Origin: Lachnospiraceae bacterium UBA7054
GTDB taxonomy: Bacteria > Bacillota > Clostridia > Lachnospirales > Lachnospiraceae
Assembly (NCBI GenBank): GCA_002492725.1
Contig: DLAF01000059.1
Location: forward strand, 1-24,163
Reading direction: 5' to 3'
DNA length: 24,163 nt
Shown: positions 1 to 7,066 of the stretch, piece after piece
Layout of the letters: each line of letters starts with the position of its first letter
How positions within the stretch are numbered: the first letter of the stretch is position 1
Position numbers and translations under genes: made by a program
The notes under the pieces: model-generated
What the model was told of the DNA's origin: nothing
Databases searched by the model: none
Seen by the model: the letters and a program-made list of their open reading frames with translations, nothing else

Positions 1-852
1 TGGATTTATTCAGAGGAACAGATAGCGGAACTTGTCATTGTTTCGCAGCAGACTTGGGAGAAAGCGCAGGAAATCAGAGAAGCTAGAAAAAATAAAATCA
101 ATGCCTCAAAAAAGGTATCTGCAGAAGATTACGAAGCGCAGTACCATGTGCCGTTTTCCACAAAAGGGAAACTTGCCCTGATTGGTCTTGCCACTTGCGG
201 GTATTGCGGGAAACGCTTAAAGAACGGAAGTTATTGCAATCACTGGATGACAAAAGCAGGGGAAAAGAAAGTATCCTATGCAGGCAGATATGTATGCCCG
301 TCAAAATGTGAAAAACGCGCCTGTTATCCGCAGAATTATTTGGAGGGGATCGTATTTGGGGTGGTTGAAACCTATATGGAGCATTTGAAATCCATAGATA
401 TCACGGAAGAAATAGAGAAAATGCAGAGTCAGCAACGGCAGGGCATAGAAAAGGAACTGGGAACCATTCATAAAAAACAACAAACCTTACAGGCAGATAT
501 TCGGACACTGGAAGAAAAGATACCCGAAGCAATCAGAGGGGAATATTATTTCAGTGCCGAGAAACTTTCTGCCATGATTAAGGAAAAGGAACAGGAAATG
601 GAGGCGTTAGGCAAAGAAGTGGAGCGGACAAAGAACCGGCTGTCACAGGTGGTAAATCAAAATAGCGATATGGAGAAGTTTATCACGATGGTACCAAATT
701 GGAAGGAGGAATTTCAAAATGCAGATACGCAGACCAAAAAGATGCTGCTTTCTGCCCTCATTGACCAAATAGAGGTAAAAAACGATGATATCAATATCAA
801 ATTTAGGATACGTCTGGAGGACTTTGTATTACCTGAAAGTATTGGTTTACCT
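1..852. mobile_element. Right end of an integrative element
   Basis: The recombinase gene ends at the point where a minus-strand chromosomal gene is abruptly cut. This is the geometry of an integrated element whose integrase lies at one end. The junction is placed near 852 because the interrupted protein still follows its family up to the Trp-Tyr codons (856-852) and then runs straight into a stop. The other end of the element, and the rest of the interrupted gene, should lie to the left of the window. The type of element (phage, ICE, small IME) cannot be told from this piece. Confidence 0.7.
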
Positions 853-882
853 ACCACTCCGTATAGACGCGGTTTAATGTGA
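1..882 (+). CDS. Large serine recombinase, C-terminal part (5' end outside window)
   Basis: The frame is open from base 1 to the TGA at 880-882, giving 293 residues with no start inside the window, so the N-terminal catalytic resolvase domain lies upstream. What is visible is the end of the Recombinase domain, a zinc beta-ribbon with Cys pairs at window residues 66/69 (TCGYCGKRL) and 99/103 (CPSKCEKRAC), then a long charged coiled-coil stretch from about residue 130 to 225 and a short tail. This order is typical of large serine integrases of phages and integrative conjugative elements, which cut and rejoin DNA at att sites. The AT-rich, Lys/Glu-rich coding differs from most of the window. The last ten codons lie in what looks like target-gene DNA (see the attachment-site entry). 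Confidence 0.9.
   Translation, partial: WIYSEEQIAELVIVSQQTWEKAQEIREARKNKINASKKVSAEDYEAQYHVPFSTKGKLALIGLATCGYCGKRLKNGSYCNHWMTKAGEKKVSYAGRYVCPSKCEKRACYPQNYLEGIVFGVVETYMEHLKSIDITEEIEKMQSQQRQGIEKELGTIHKKQQTLQADIRTLEEKIPEAIRGEYYFSAEKLSAMIKEKEQEMEALGKEVERTKNRLSQVVNQNSDMEKFITMVPNWKEEFQNADTQTKKMLLSALIDQIEVKNDDINIKFRIRLEDFVLPESIGLPTTPYRRGLM
851..882. other. Putative attachment-site junction (attR-like)
   Basis: The last codons of the plus-strand recombinase (853-882) overlap the last codons of the truncated minus-strand gene. Read on the minus strand, the host frame gives LNRVYTEW and then TAG at 853-851; family members as I recall them continue WYR. So TGGTA is shared and the sequences diverge at about 851-852. 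Large serine integrases cross over at a 2-bp core inside a short att site, but the exact dinucleotide cannot be fixed without the other end or an empty site. Confidence 0.55.
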
Positions 883-1567
883 AGGACATGATTGCCAGGG
901 TATTTGCGTAGATGGCGCTCTCCGGCCAGGTCGCGTAGATTTCGGAGGAAACGACATTTTTGATATAGTCGCGGTAGCGCACATAGTAGTTTTGGGCGGT
1001 GGAATCCGAAGGAACGCCGTCGTGCACGATGATGTACTCGGGGATCACCACGCGGCTCAATACAATTTCGCCGGATTCGTCCATGGGTTTGATCTCATCC
1101 TCGGGGATCTTGGGCGGGTAGTCGCCGTAGAGCGTGTGGTCGGGGATGGCAATGATCTCCTCCGCATCCTCCGATACCTCCGAGGGGGTCATCTCGATAT
1201 TCTGTACCGCAGTCACATCCGGCAGCACCTCCACGCCCGATACGATGACGGGCTCGTAGCCGGGGGCGGTAACGGATACTGTGTACTCTGAGTAGGGCAT
1301 GGGGGAGTTGGGGGTCAGACTGTACTGTAAAGGCGGCGTTTTTAAGTCTACTGTCTCGGTCTGACCGGAAGAATTTGTCGTGAGTGTTTCCATCGCGGAA
1401 TCAGGCTCTCCCGTGAAGGAGATGGTAATGGAAGCGTTTTGTATGGGAATCTGTCCCACGTTTGCGGTGACGTTGACCTGCAATTTCCCGACGCTGTCAG
1501 AGCCTGACGCTGCATTGTCATCAGTCTGTGTATACAGCAAAGCTGCTTCTTTTTTGGTCTCATCCAT
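851..1567 (-). pseudogene. Spore/peptidoglycan-type surface protein, 3' end removed by element insertion
   Basis: The preserved N-terminal part is 238 residues. It starts at ATG 1567 behind a good GAGGT site, has an acidic N-terminus, a carboxypeptidase-regulatory/Ig-like beta domain (about residues 28-125), an acidic linker, and then a segment around residues 170-238 containing DYIKNVVSSEIY, TWPESAIYAN and LNRVYTEW. I recognise this last segment from Clostridia proteins that continue with a SpoIID-like or spore-cortex region and often a peptidoglycan-binding domain. The frame stops right after YTEW where the recombinase gene begins, so a C-terminal half appears to be missing. No signal peptide is evident. 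The family recognition is from memory; the truncation is seen in the sequence. The product is probably non-functional unless the element excises. Confidence 0.7.
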
Positions 1568-1591
1568 CTTGCTACCTCATATCTGACAGGT

Positions 1592-1614
1592 ATATGCTCT
1601 TACGGTTAGCATAT
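1592..1614. promoter_or_regulatory. Inverted repeat ATATGCT-9-AGCATAT in divergent intergenic region
   Basis: Perfect 7-bp arms separated by 9 bases lie between the truncated surface-protein gene and tetR, 25-47 bases upstream of the former's start codon. It could be a regulator site for the minus-strand gene. No convincing vegetative promoter was found for that gene. Confidence 0.3.
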
Positions 1615-1644
1615 GCGTTTCGTGTTTCCACTGTTCCTTGAGGC

Positions 1645-1673
1645 TTGACAAAAAGAAGGAAAGCAATTAAAAT
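1645..1673 (+). promoter_or_regulatory. Sigma-A-type promoter of tetR-hydrolase operon
   Basis: TTGACA at 1645-1650 (perfect consensus) and TAAAAT at 1668-1673 (5 of 6) are separated by exactly 17 bases. The start of transcription should fall near 1680, about 75 bases before the tetR start codon, inside the palindrome at 1669-1690. Confidence 0.8.
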
Positions 1674-1690
1674 GAAACTGGTTTCATTTT
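1669..1690. promoter_or_regulatory. Palindromic TetR operator
   Basis: Perfect 10-bp inverted arms, AAAATGAAAC and GTTTCATTTT, flank a 2-base centre (TG). The palindrome overlaps the -10 box and the expected transcription start, so a bound repressor would block polymerase. Size and symmetry fit TetR-family operators, and the adjacent gene encodes one, so autorepression is the simplest reading. Confidence 0.75.
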
Positions 1691-1755
1691 TAAACAACAT
1701 TCCAACCCATTCTTTGGGGAAGCCCCTTAAAAAATGCCCTGCCATGGAGGAAAGG

Positions 1756-2463
1756 ATGCCAAAAGTTACTGAGGAATACATAATCAACAAAAAGAAAAGG
1801 ATAACGGACGCGGCTTATGAACTATGTCTGCAAAAAACCGTCAGCACGGTCACCATGCAGGATATCATCGACAAAACACGATTCAGTCAGGGCGGCATCT
1901 ATCGGTTTTACAAGGATATTGATGAAATTTTCTCTGATATGATCAGACAGATGCGAAAGCAGGTAAGTATCAAAGAGAAAATTGATGAGATTCTGGCGTT
2001 AAAGGATGTGCTGCCACCGCGTGAAATTACGGATCGGCTGTTTAGGATGCTGGCAGACTTTATGGAAAGGGAATTGATGGGAATTGAAAAAATAGATTTT
2101 GAACTTTCCGTGCTTGCCATGAACATGCCGCAAAGAATCGAAAAAATCCTGGGCGGACTTCCGGAAGTCGGAAATATGGAATATCTGACTATGCGTACCA
2201 TGGAGTATTTTAAGGAGCAGACGGCTTTAGGCAGGATACATCCGAGCGTGAGCGCAGAAGAACTGCTCGCGTTTATCTCTTCCGCATATGGCGGCATTCA
2301 GATGACCTGCATCGTCAACAACTGCTATCAGCACGAAAGGAATCCGCTGGCAGCGCTGTATCAGCCGAGGGGCCTGCTGCAGACACTGGCGCAGACGGTA
2401 AATCATTTGATCGGAGTGGACGGAAACGACAGAGAAGAAGACAAAAAGGAGGGTCACCTATGA
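1756..2463 (+). CDS. TetR/AcrR family transcriptional regulator
   Basis: A 235-residue protein whose N-terminal helix-turn-helix (about residues 10-60) contains TMQDIIDKTRFSQGGIYRFYKD, split here as the recognition region TMQDIIDKTRF followed by SQGGIYRFYKD, typical of TetR repressors. The C-terminal helical domain, which would bind a ligand and dimerise, is not recognisable further. The ATG at 1756 is preferred over in-frame starts upstream (from 1645) because GGAGGAAAGG lies just before it and because the palindromic operator and promoter would otherwise be inside the coding region. Its stop overlaps the start of the hydrolase gene (ATGA at 2460-2463), implying translational coupling. It probably represses its own operon through the palindrome at 1669-1690, released by a small molecule that the hydrolase may process or that is toxic. 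Confidence 0.88.
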   Translation: MPKVTEEYIINKKKRITDAAYELCLQKTVSTVTMQDIIDKTRFSQGGIYRFYKDIDEIFSDMIRQMRKQVSIKEKIDEILALKDVLPPREITDRLFRMLADFMERELMGIEKIDFELSVLAMNMPQRIEKILGGLPEVGNMEYLTMRTMEYFKEQTALGRIHPSVSAEELLAFISSAYGGIQMTCIVNNCYQHERNPLAALYQPRGLLQTLAQTVNHLIGVDGNDREEDKKEGHL

Positions 2464-3410
2464 AGACAGAAAAATCAAAACTATATTCAGAAGAATACGC
2501 GCTGATCGGTGGGATTAAGCACTACCTGCTGCACTATCAATCCAGGCCGGAGGATCCCGTCCTGCTCTTTATCCACGGCGGGCCGGGGCAGACGGAGAGC
2601 TTTTTTGCCTTCCTTGTGGAGGAATACAAGGAGCGCGATTACAACATCGTTTATTACGACCAGCGCGGCGCGGGTAAAACCTGGCTGAAAAACAAAAGGA
2701 GCAAGCCTGACACGGAGATCCTGAAAAGAGATCTGTTGGAGATGGTGCTGTATGTAAAAAAGCAGTATGGCAAAGAAAAAATCGGCATTCTCGGACATTC
2801 GTGGGGAAGCGTTCTCGGAAGTATGTTTGCGCTGGAACACCCGGAACATACACTGTGTTACATCGGCTGCGGGCAGGTGATTGACATTATGGAAAACGAG
2901 CGCGTAGGCTACGCGATTCTCAAAGAAGCAATCGAGAAAAGCGGGAATCAAAAGGATAAAAAGAAGCTTCAAAAGATTGGCGAGTATCCGATTGCGGATT
3001 TTGATTGGAACGTTTACCGCAAAATGGGACAGATCAGAAGCCTGCAGGGAAAGTATAAACTGGCGCAGGATTTTGGCAGATCAGTCGTCGATCTGCTGCG
3101 CCGTTCCCCCGTTATGAGCCTAAGGGACCTTATTCCCTTTATGACAAGTCTGTCGGTTAACATGCAGCTGATGCGGGAAGTAATGTCCTATGATCTGCGA
3201 AAAAAAGGAAACTGTTATCAGGTTCCGATATACTATGTACTCGGAGAGAGGGACAGCCAGACACCGATCGAGATCAGCATGAAATATTTTGAAACCGTGC
3301 AGGCACCCGATAAGAAACTTTACCTGATTCCTGAAGCCGGCCACGCGCCGATGATTGACAATGTAGAGGCGTATCGTAAGGCGGTACGGGAAATCATCCA
3401 CAACGTGTAA
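2460..3410 (+). CDS. Alpha/beta hydrolase, proline iminopeptidase-like (peptidase family S33)
   Basis: A 316-residue alpha/beta-hydrolase. HGGPG at residues 39-43 is the oxyanion-hole motif typical of S33 aminopeptidases; YYDQRGAG follows at 65-72; the nucleophile elbow GHSWGS at 112-117 gives Ser114; the acid is Asp265 (GERDSQTP) and the base His295 (EAGHAP). All catalytic residues are present and the length fits the family. There is no signal peptide, so it is cytoplasmic. The start overlaps the tetR stop, so the two are coupled and likely controlled by the TetR palindrome. Substrate is unknown: S33 members cleave N-terminal proline, but many TetR-linked relatives act on other esters or amides. 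The 10-base gap to the convergent macrodomain gene shows no clear terminator. Confidence 0.85.
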   Translation: MKTEKSKLYSEEYALIGGIKHYLLHYQSRPEDPVLLFIHGGPGQTESFFAFLVEEYKERDYNIVYYDQRGAGKTWLKNKRSKPDTEILKRDLLEMVLYVKKQYGKEKIGILGHSWGSVLGSMFALEHPEHTLCYIGCGQVIDIMENERVGYAILKEAIEKSGNQKDKKKLQKIGEYPIADFDWNVYRKMGQIRSLQGKYKLAQDFGRSVVDLLRRSPVMSLRDLIPFMTSLSVNMQLMREVMSYDLRKKGNCYQVPIYYVLGERDSQTPIEISMKYFETVQAPDKKLYLIPEAGHAPMIDNVEAYRKAVREIIHNV

Positions 3411-3420
3411 AAAGAGCATG

Positions 3421-4272
3421 TCAGGCGCCCGCAAATATCCTCTCGTAGATTTCCCGGTCTTGTTCCTTAAATACGTTAAATATCACTCTGTCCATGGTGT
3501 CAGCGTGCGCACGCAGAAAATCCGTCACGGCCTTCACCGCAATCTCCGCCGCTTCCTCGTTCGGGAAATGAAATTCACCCGTCGAGATACAGCAAAACGC
3601 CACCGAACGGATGCCGTTTTCCGCGCAGCAGAGCAAAACACTCTCATAGCAACTGTGCAGATCTTTCTTAAGCGCCTCTGTCAGCTGACCGTACACGATT
3701 GGCCCCACCGTGTGAATCACATAGTCGCAGGGCAGATTGTAAGCCTTTGTCAGCACCGCGCTGCCCACGGGTTCTTCGTACTGCCTGCCATAGCGCATCC
3801 GTTTTTCCTGCATGATATGGCTGCACGCCTCCCGAAGCTGCATGCCCGCCGCGCTGTGGATCGCGTTGTCGATACATCTGTGGCAGGGGACGAAACAGCC
3901 GAGCATCTGCGAGTTGGCGGCATTCACAATGGCGCCTGTCTGCAGGCGCGTGATATCGCCCTGCCAGAGGGAAAGTTTGTCCGCAAAATCTATCTGCAAA
4001 TCGCCCTGCCCGCCATACTGCCCCTGTATGGTGGGAATCTCTGGGAGCGTCACGACGCCCTTCTCCGCCCGCTCCTCCTGCAGATAGGCATCCTGCGCCG
4101 AAAGAAGCGTCTCGGACAGTCCTCCTGGCATACGGATATTCATAAGAGAACGGATCGCCTGCTTCTTCTGCGCAGGGCTGTACCCGCCTGTCTCAAGATC
4201 CTTGTACTTAGCGGAATCCGCTTTCAACTGTTCCAGCAAAAGGTCTGCTCTTTCGTCTTTGTCTGCCTTCAT
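3421..4272 (-). CDS. Zinc-type macrodomain protein-ADP-ribose hydrolase
   Basis: A 283-residue protein with an N-terminal helical extension (about 1-95) and a macrodomain (about 98-280). Visible motifs are GDIT at 105-108, NAAN at 117-120, and GCFVPCHRCIDNAIHSAAG at 125-143, whose Cys/His cluster is the mark of the zinc-containing macrodomains of Staphylococcus and Streptococcus; CCISTGEFHFP near residue 230 forms the phosphate loop. Known members remove ADP-ribose that SirTM sirtuins attach to a lipoylated GcvH-like protein. A SirTM is encoded two genes upstream on the same strand, which supports that role. The ATG at 4272 is chosen for its AAGGGGG site; in-frame codons upstream overlap azlD in another frame. 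It is the last gene of the minus-strand block. Confidence 0.85.
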   Translation of the reverse strand: MKADKDERADLLLEQLKADSAKYKDLETGGYSPAQKKQAIRSLMNIRMPGGLSETLLSAQDAYLQEERAEKGVVTLPEIPTIQGQYGGQGDLQIDFADKLSLWQGDITRLQTGAIVNAANSQMLGCFVPCHRCIDNAIHSAAGMQLREACSHIMQEKRMRYGRQYEEPVGSAVLTKAYNLPCDYVIHTVGPIVYGQLTEALKKDLHSCYESVLLCCAENGIRSVAFCCISTGEFHFPNEEAAEIAVKAVTDFLRAHADTMDRVIFNVFKEQDREIYERIFAGA

Positions 4273-4300
4273 ACCGCTTATCCCCCTTATGTAGAAAATT

Positions 4301-4627
4301 CTAAAAAACAAACTGAACCAGCAGCATATAGCATATGGTTCCACCGGCAATCGACAAAAGCATCTGCCTCTTCCAATAGTGTAATCCGACTACAACCGCG
4401 ATTGCGATCAGCTCCGGCAGACCATGACTGCCGTTTAAAACACTTACATCTTTCAGACAATACACAACCAGCAGTCCAAATACTGCCGAGGGCAGCACCT
4501 TTCCCAAGTACTGTATGTACTTTGGCGTCGGTTTCCCTGCCGGGAACAATAAAAACGGCAGGAATCGGGTCATCATAGTACCGATCACAACCATGAGAAT
4601 GGTAATCATCCGCTGTGTCAATGTCAT
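4301..4627 (-). CDS. azlD: AzlD-type small subunit of branched-chain amino acid exporter
   Basis: A 108-residue very hydrophobic protein with three to four predicted membrane segments and the AzlD features TRFLPFLLFP near residues 20-29 and a mid-protein VLPSAVFGLLVVYCL segment. Its ATG at 4627 overlaps the azlC stop codon (ATGA at 4627-4624), so the two subunits are translationally coupled, as is usual for this pair. AzlCD-type proteins export branched-chain amino acids and analogues through the cytoplasmic membrane. A longer reading that starts at 4792 is rejected because it would overlap most of the 3' end of azlC. Confidence 0.85.
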   Translation of the reverse strand: MTLTQRMITILMVVIGTMMTRFLPFLLFPAGKPTPKYIQYLGKVLPSAVFGLLVVYCLKDVSVLNGSHGLPELIAIAVVVGLHYWKRQMLLSIAGGTICYMLLVQFVF

Positions 4628-5349
4628 GCCATGCCACCGCCTTTCTCGATCGGTCTTCTTAAGAGGGTGAGCACGCCAAGAATGGCAATCATTGCGGGAA
4701 TGATAAATTGATCCGCCCCAAAAGCAATCAGGCAAAGAGCCGAAAGTCCAAGCCCTAAAAGAGCGCTGGTATGGGTATGCTCCTTGAACCACTGTTCCAT
4801 AAAGATCACCACAAACATGGCGGTCATTACAAATTCCAGTCCCTCCGTATTAAAATGAATGAGAGAACCAAAGATTCCCCCCAGCGTTGCTCCGAAAAAC
4901 CAGTAGAAATGATTCAGCAAAGTGACAAAGAACATGAACCATCCTTTATCGACATCCTCCGGCACATCTGTGGTATAATTGATGGAAAAACTCTCGTCAC
5001 ACATGCCAAAAATCAGATAAAACTTTTTCCAGCCGGTTCCTTTATAGGTATCCAGCATGGAAATCCCATAAAACAGATGCCTCGCATTGATCATCAGGGT
5101 CATAGCGAGCGCCTGTATCGGATCAAATGCGCCAAGCAGCATATTCACCGCTACAAATTCCACGGAGCCGGCAAAGACGGTCAGGCTCATCAACATCGGA
5201 TACCAAAAACAAAACCCGGACACATTCATGTAAATCCCATAAGTCAGTCCGAGAAACCAGAATCCGGCAAAAATCGGTACGGTATGTGGAAAAGCTGCCT
5301 TGAATGCCCGCAAATATTTTGTGTTCCTCTTAAGCACCTGAACACTCAC
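4624..5349 (-). CDS. azlC: AzlC-type large subunit of branched-chain amino acid exporter
   Basis: A 241-residue membrane protein with about seven hydrophobic segments. FPHTVPIFAGFWFLGLTYGI at the N-terminus, FAGSVEFVAV and MTLMINARHLFYGISM are hallmark AzlC regions. It pairs with the overlapping azlD. The start is uncertain: GTG at 5349 gives the full frame but sits only one base after GGAGG; a GTG at 5337 is 13 bases away. The pair stands between the SirTM and zinc-macrodomain genes, an unusual interruption of that partnership. The link may only be shared transcription. Confidence 0.87.
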   Translation of the reverse strand: MSVQVLKRNTKYLRAFKAAFPHTVPIFAGFWFLGLTYGIYMNVSGFCFWYPMLMSLTVFAGSVEFVAVNMLLGAFDPIQALAMTLMINARHLFYGISMLDTYKGTGWKKFYLIFGMCDESFSINYTTDVPEDVDKGWFMFFVTLLNHFYWFFGATLGGIFGSLIHFNTEGLEFVMTAMFVVIFMEQWFKEHTHTSALLGLGLSALCLIAFGADQFIIPAMIAILGVLTLLRRPIEKGGGMA

Positions 5350-5417
5350 GCCTCCTTGTCTTTGGGTCTGATGCTCCTCTGATTAATACAAAATCCGAAA
5401 TTTATTCTACTATGAAT

Positions 5418-6308
5418 CTAAACCGCTTTCAAGACTTCATGCAGAACCCCTCCGATATCCCCGTCAATACATACGGACCGCTCCTCGATCTTTCTCGGGC
5501 AGACCGCCTCTCCATAATTGATACAGGCATATGTCGCCTTCGGATTTTCCGCCGTCATCTGCCAGAACGGATATTTGATGATACCGGGGGTGTTATAGCC
5601 CACCCCCAGCTCTAAAAACAAAATCTTTTTGTTTCTGTGCTCCTCCAAAAACGTTTCATACCGTTTCGCCGCCAGATACCATCCCTCATCCTGCACGAAA
5701 GTATGATCCGCCCGCAAATTCATCGTCATGGGTCTGCCGCATTTTGGGCAGTACGGAATCAGTTCAATCGGCACATATGTTTTTGGCTCTGTGCCCTCCG
5801 GCAGATACAGACTGCCATCCGACAAAATCTGAAATCCCTGCGCCTCCACCATCGCGCGCACCGTCTCCTCATTGTCATAAGTACTGTCATGACAGGGTTC
5901 GCTGCACTGGAACAGGCCGTAATCTCCCTGCGTATAGTACAACCGTTCTTTCGCAAATCCTGCCTTCTGAAAACAGTGATCCACGTTCGTGGTGAGTGCA
6001 AAATAATCCCTGTCCTCCACCAGCTCATACAGCTTTTCGTACACGGGTTTCGGCGGATCCATATATCGGTTTACATAAATATATCTTGACCAGTATGCCC
6101 AATACTCCCGCCAGGTTTCGTAAGGATAAAACCCGCCCGCGTACATATTGGCAAAATGATATTTCCCGGCAAAATCACCGAAGTATTTCTGAAACCGCTC
6201 CCCGTCATAAGTAAATCCAGCCGCGGTGGAAAGCCCGGCGCCCGCACCGATCACAACCACCTCCGCGCTGTCTAACGCATGTCTTAGCCGTTCGAACGTT
6301 CCTGTCAT
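5418..6308 (-). CDS. Class M sirtuin, NAD-dependent protein ADP-ribosyltransferase (SirTM)
   Basis: A 296-residue Rossmann-fold sirtuin. GAGAGLSTAAGF at 21-32 is the NAD-binding start, TTNVDHCFQ at 106-114 the core motif, and Cys135/Cys139 with Cys187/Cys190 form the zinc ribbon. At the place of the deacetylase catalytic His there is Gln127 (YYTQGDYG). The spacing Asn108, Asp110, Gln127 equals that of the Asn118/Asp120/Gln137 set I recall for streptococcal SirTM, which transfers ADP-ribose rather than deacetylating. Known partners are a GcvH-like lipoyl carrier, LplA2 and a zinc macrodomain hydrolase; only the hydrolase is found here. ATG 6308 is preferred to TTG 6329, since AAAGGGTG lies at proper distance before it. 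Confidence 0.88.
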   Translation of the reverse strand: MTGTFERLRHALDSAEVVVIGAGAGLSTAAGFTYDGERFQKYFGDFAGKYHFANMYAGGFYPYETWREYWAYWSRYIYVNRYMDPPKPVYEKLYELVEDRDYFALTTNVDHCFQKAGFAKERLYYTQGDYGLFQCSEPCHDSTYDNEETVRAMVEAQGFQILSDGSLYLPEGTEPKTYVPIELIPYCPKCGRPMTMNLRADHTFVQDEGWYLAAKRYETFLEEHRNKKILFLELGVGYNTPGIIKYPFWQMTAENPKATYACINYGEAVCPRKIEERSVCIDGDIGGVLHEVLKAV

Positions 6309-6348
6309 GTGAATCACCCTTTCTGTCAACTCATTTTCTTATGCCTTT

Positions 6349-6373
6349 ATGATATCCTCATTTTTTATATCAT
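6349..6373. promoter_or_regulatory. Inverted repeat ATGATAT-11-ATATCAT upstream of the sirtuin gene
   Basis: Perfect 7-bp arms separated by 11 bases (T-rich on the plus strand) lie in the 75-base gap between the flavin/4Fe-4S gene and the sirtuin gene. It may be an operator or an RNA hairpin within the message. There is no run of T after it on the minus strand, so it is not a standard terminator. Confidence 0.3.
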
Positions 6374-6383
6374 TGCTCTTATT

Positions 6384-7019
6384 TTAGAGAATACTGTTTC
6401 CGTCACTTTTCTCTTGCTTTAACCGCATGCACCGGACAGTGTTCCAACAATTCCCACAGTGCAGGCAATGCTCCTGCTCAATCGTAAACGGCTTTCCTTC
6501 CTGAATACATGCCTGCGGGCAATGTCTCTTACAGGTTCCGCAGCCGATACACCGCTTTGTTATCTGATAGCCCTTTGCGGGGATCGGCGCACCGCCCATG
6601 GAATAGGATTCGCGGAAAATGGGATGTACACCCAGATTGAAATACTCTGCCGTGCCCTCCTTTATGGCAAATACAATCCCTATTTTTCTCGTGTCACCGG
6701 GATATACATTGGCAAGGTAAGGCTGTTCTTCAAAGATCCTGTCGATACATTTTTCCTGTTCCTGTTCTGCCACCGGGTATGCCTTCCCCGACAACCGGAT
6801 CATCTCTTTATATTTCGTATAGCCGAGTATCTGCACCCGCCCGTCATCCAGCAGCTGTCTGCAAAAATCCTTCCCCCTGGCTGTAAAAAAGTACAGGCCA
6901 TCCTCCTCATAATGAATCGCGCTGATATTGCGGATCTGCGGAGAACCGTCCTCCGCCACCGTCGCAAAGTTTAGCACGCCCACGCGCTGTAGTTTTTCCA
7001 GACAAATCTGTAAGTCCAT
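6384..7019 (-). CDS. PNPOx-type split-barrel flavoprotein fused to a 2x[4Fe-4S] ferredoxin domain
   Basis: A 211-residue protein. Residues 1-140 have the shape of a pyridoxamine-phosphate-oxidase-like FMN-binding split barrel (VLNFATVAEDGSPQIRNISA, then YFFTARGKDF). The C-terminus (about 155-200) carries two iron-sulphur motifs, CIGCGTCKRHCP and CLHCGNCWNTVRC, the second with a longer last spacing. Electrons could pass between FMN and the clusters, in the cytoplasm; the substrate is unknown. It starts at ATG 7019 behind GGAGGG and lies 47 bases after the nitroreductase gene, so the two are probably co-transcribed. Similar fusions are common in anaerobic Clostridia as small redox proteins; a link to the radical SAM enzyme upstream, as electron donor, is conceivable but unproven. 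Confidence 0.82.
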   Translation of the reverse strand: MDLQICLEKLQRVGVLNFATVAEDGSPQIRNISAIHYEEDGLYFFTARGKDFCRQLLDDGRVQILGYTKYKEMIRLSGKAYPVAEQEQEKCIDRIFEEQPYLANVYPGDTRKIGIVFAIKEGTAEYFNLGVHPIFRESYSMGGAPIPAKGYQITKRCIGCGTCKRHCPQACIQEGKPFTIEQEHCLHCGNCWNTVRCMRLKQEKSDGNSIL

Positions 7020-7066
7020 ATCGTCCGTTCCCTCCTTCTGATTTTTCTATGATGTGGGCCCATCCG

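Noticed and set aside
3418..4578. Long plus-strand open frame of 386 codons opposite the macrodomain and azlD genes
   Set aside because: Its protein has no recognisable motif, is rich in His/Arg/Leu as expected from the complement of real coding, and covers two well-supported minus-strand genes.
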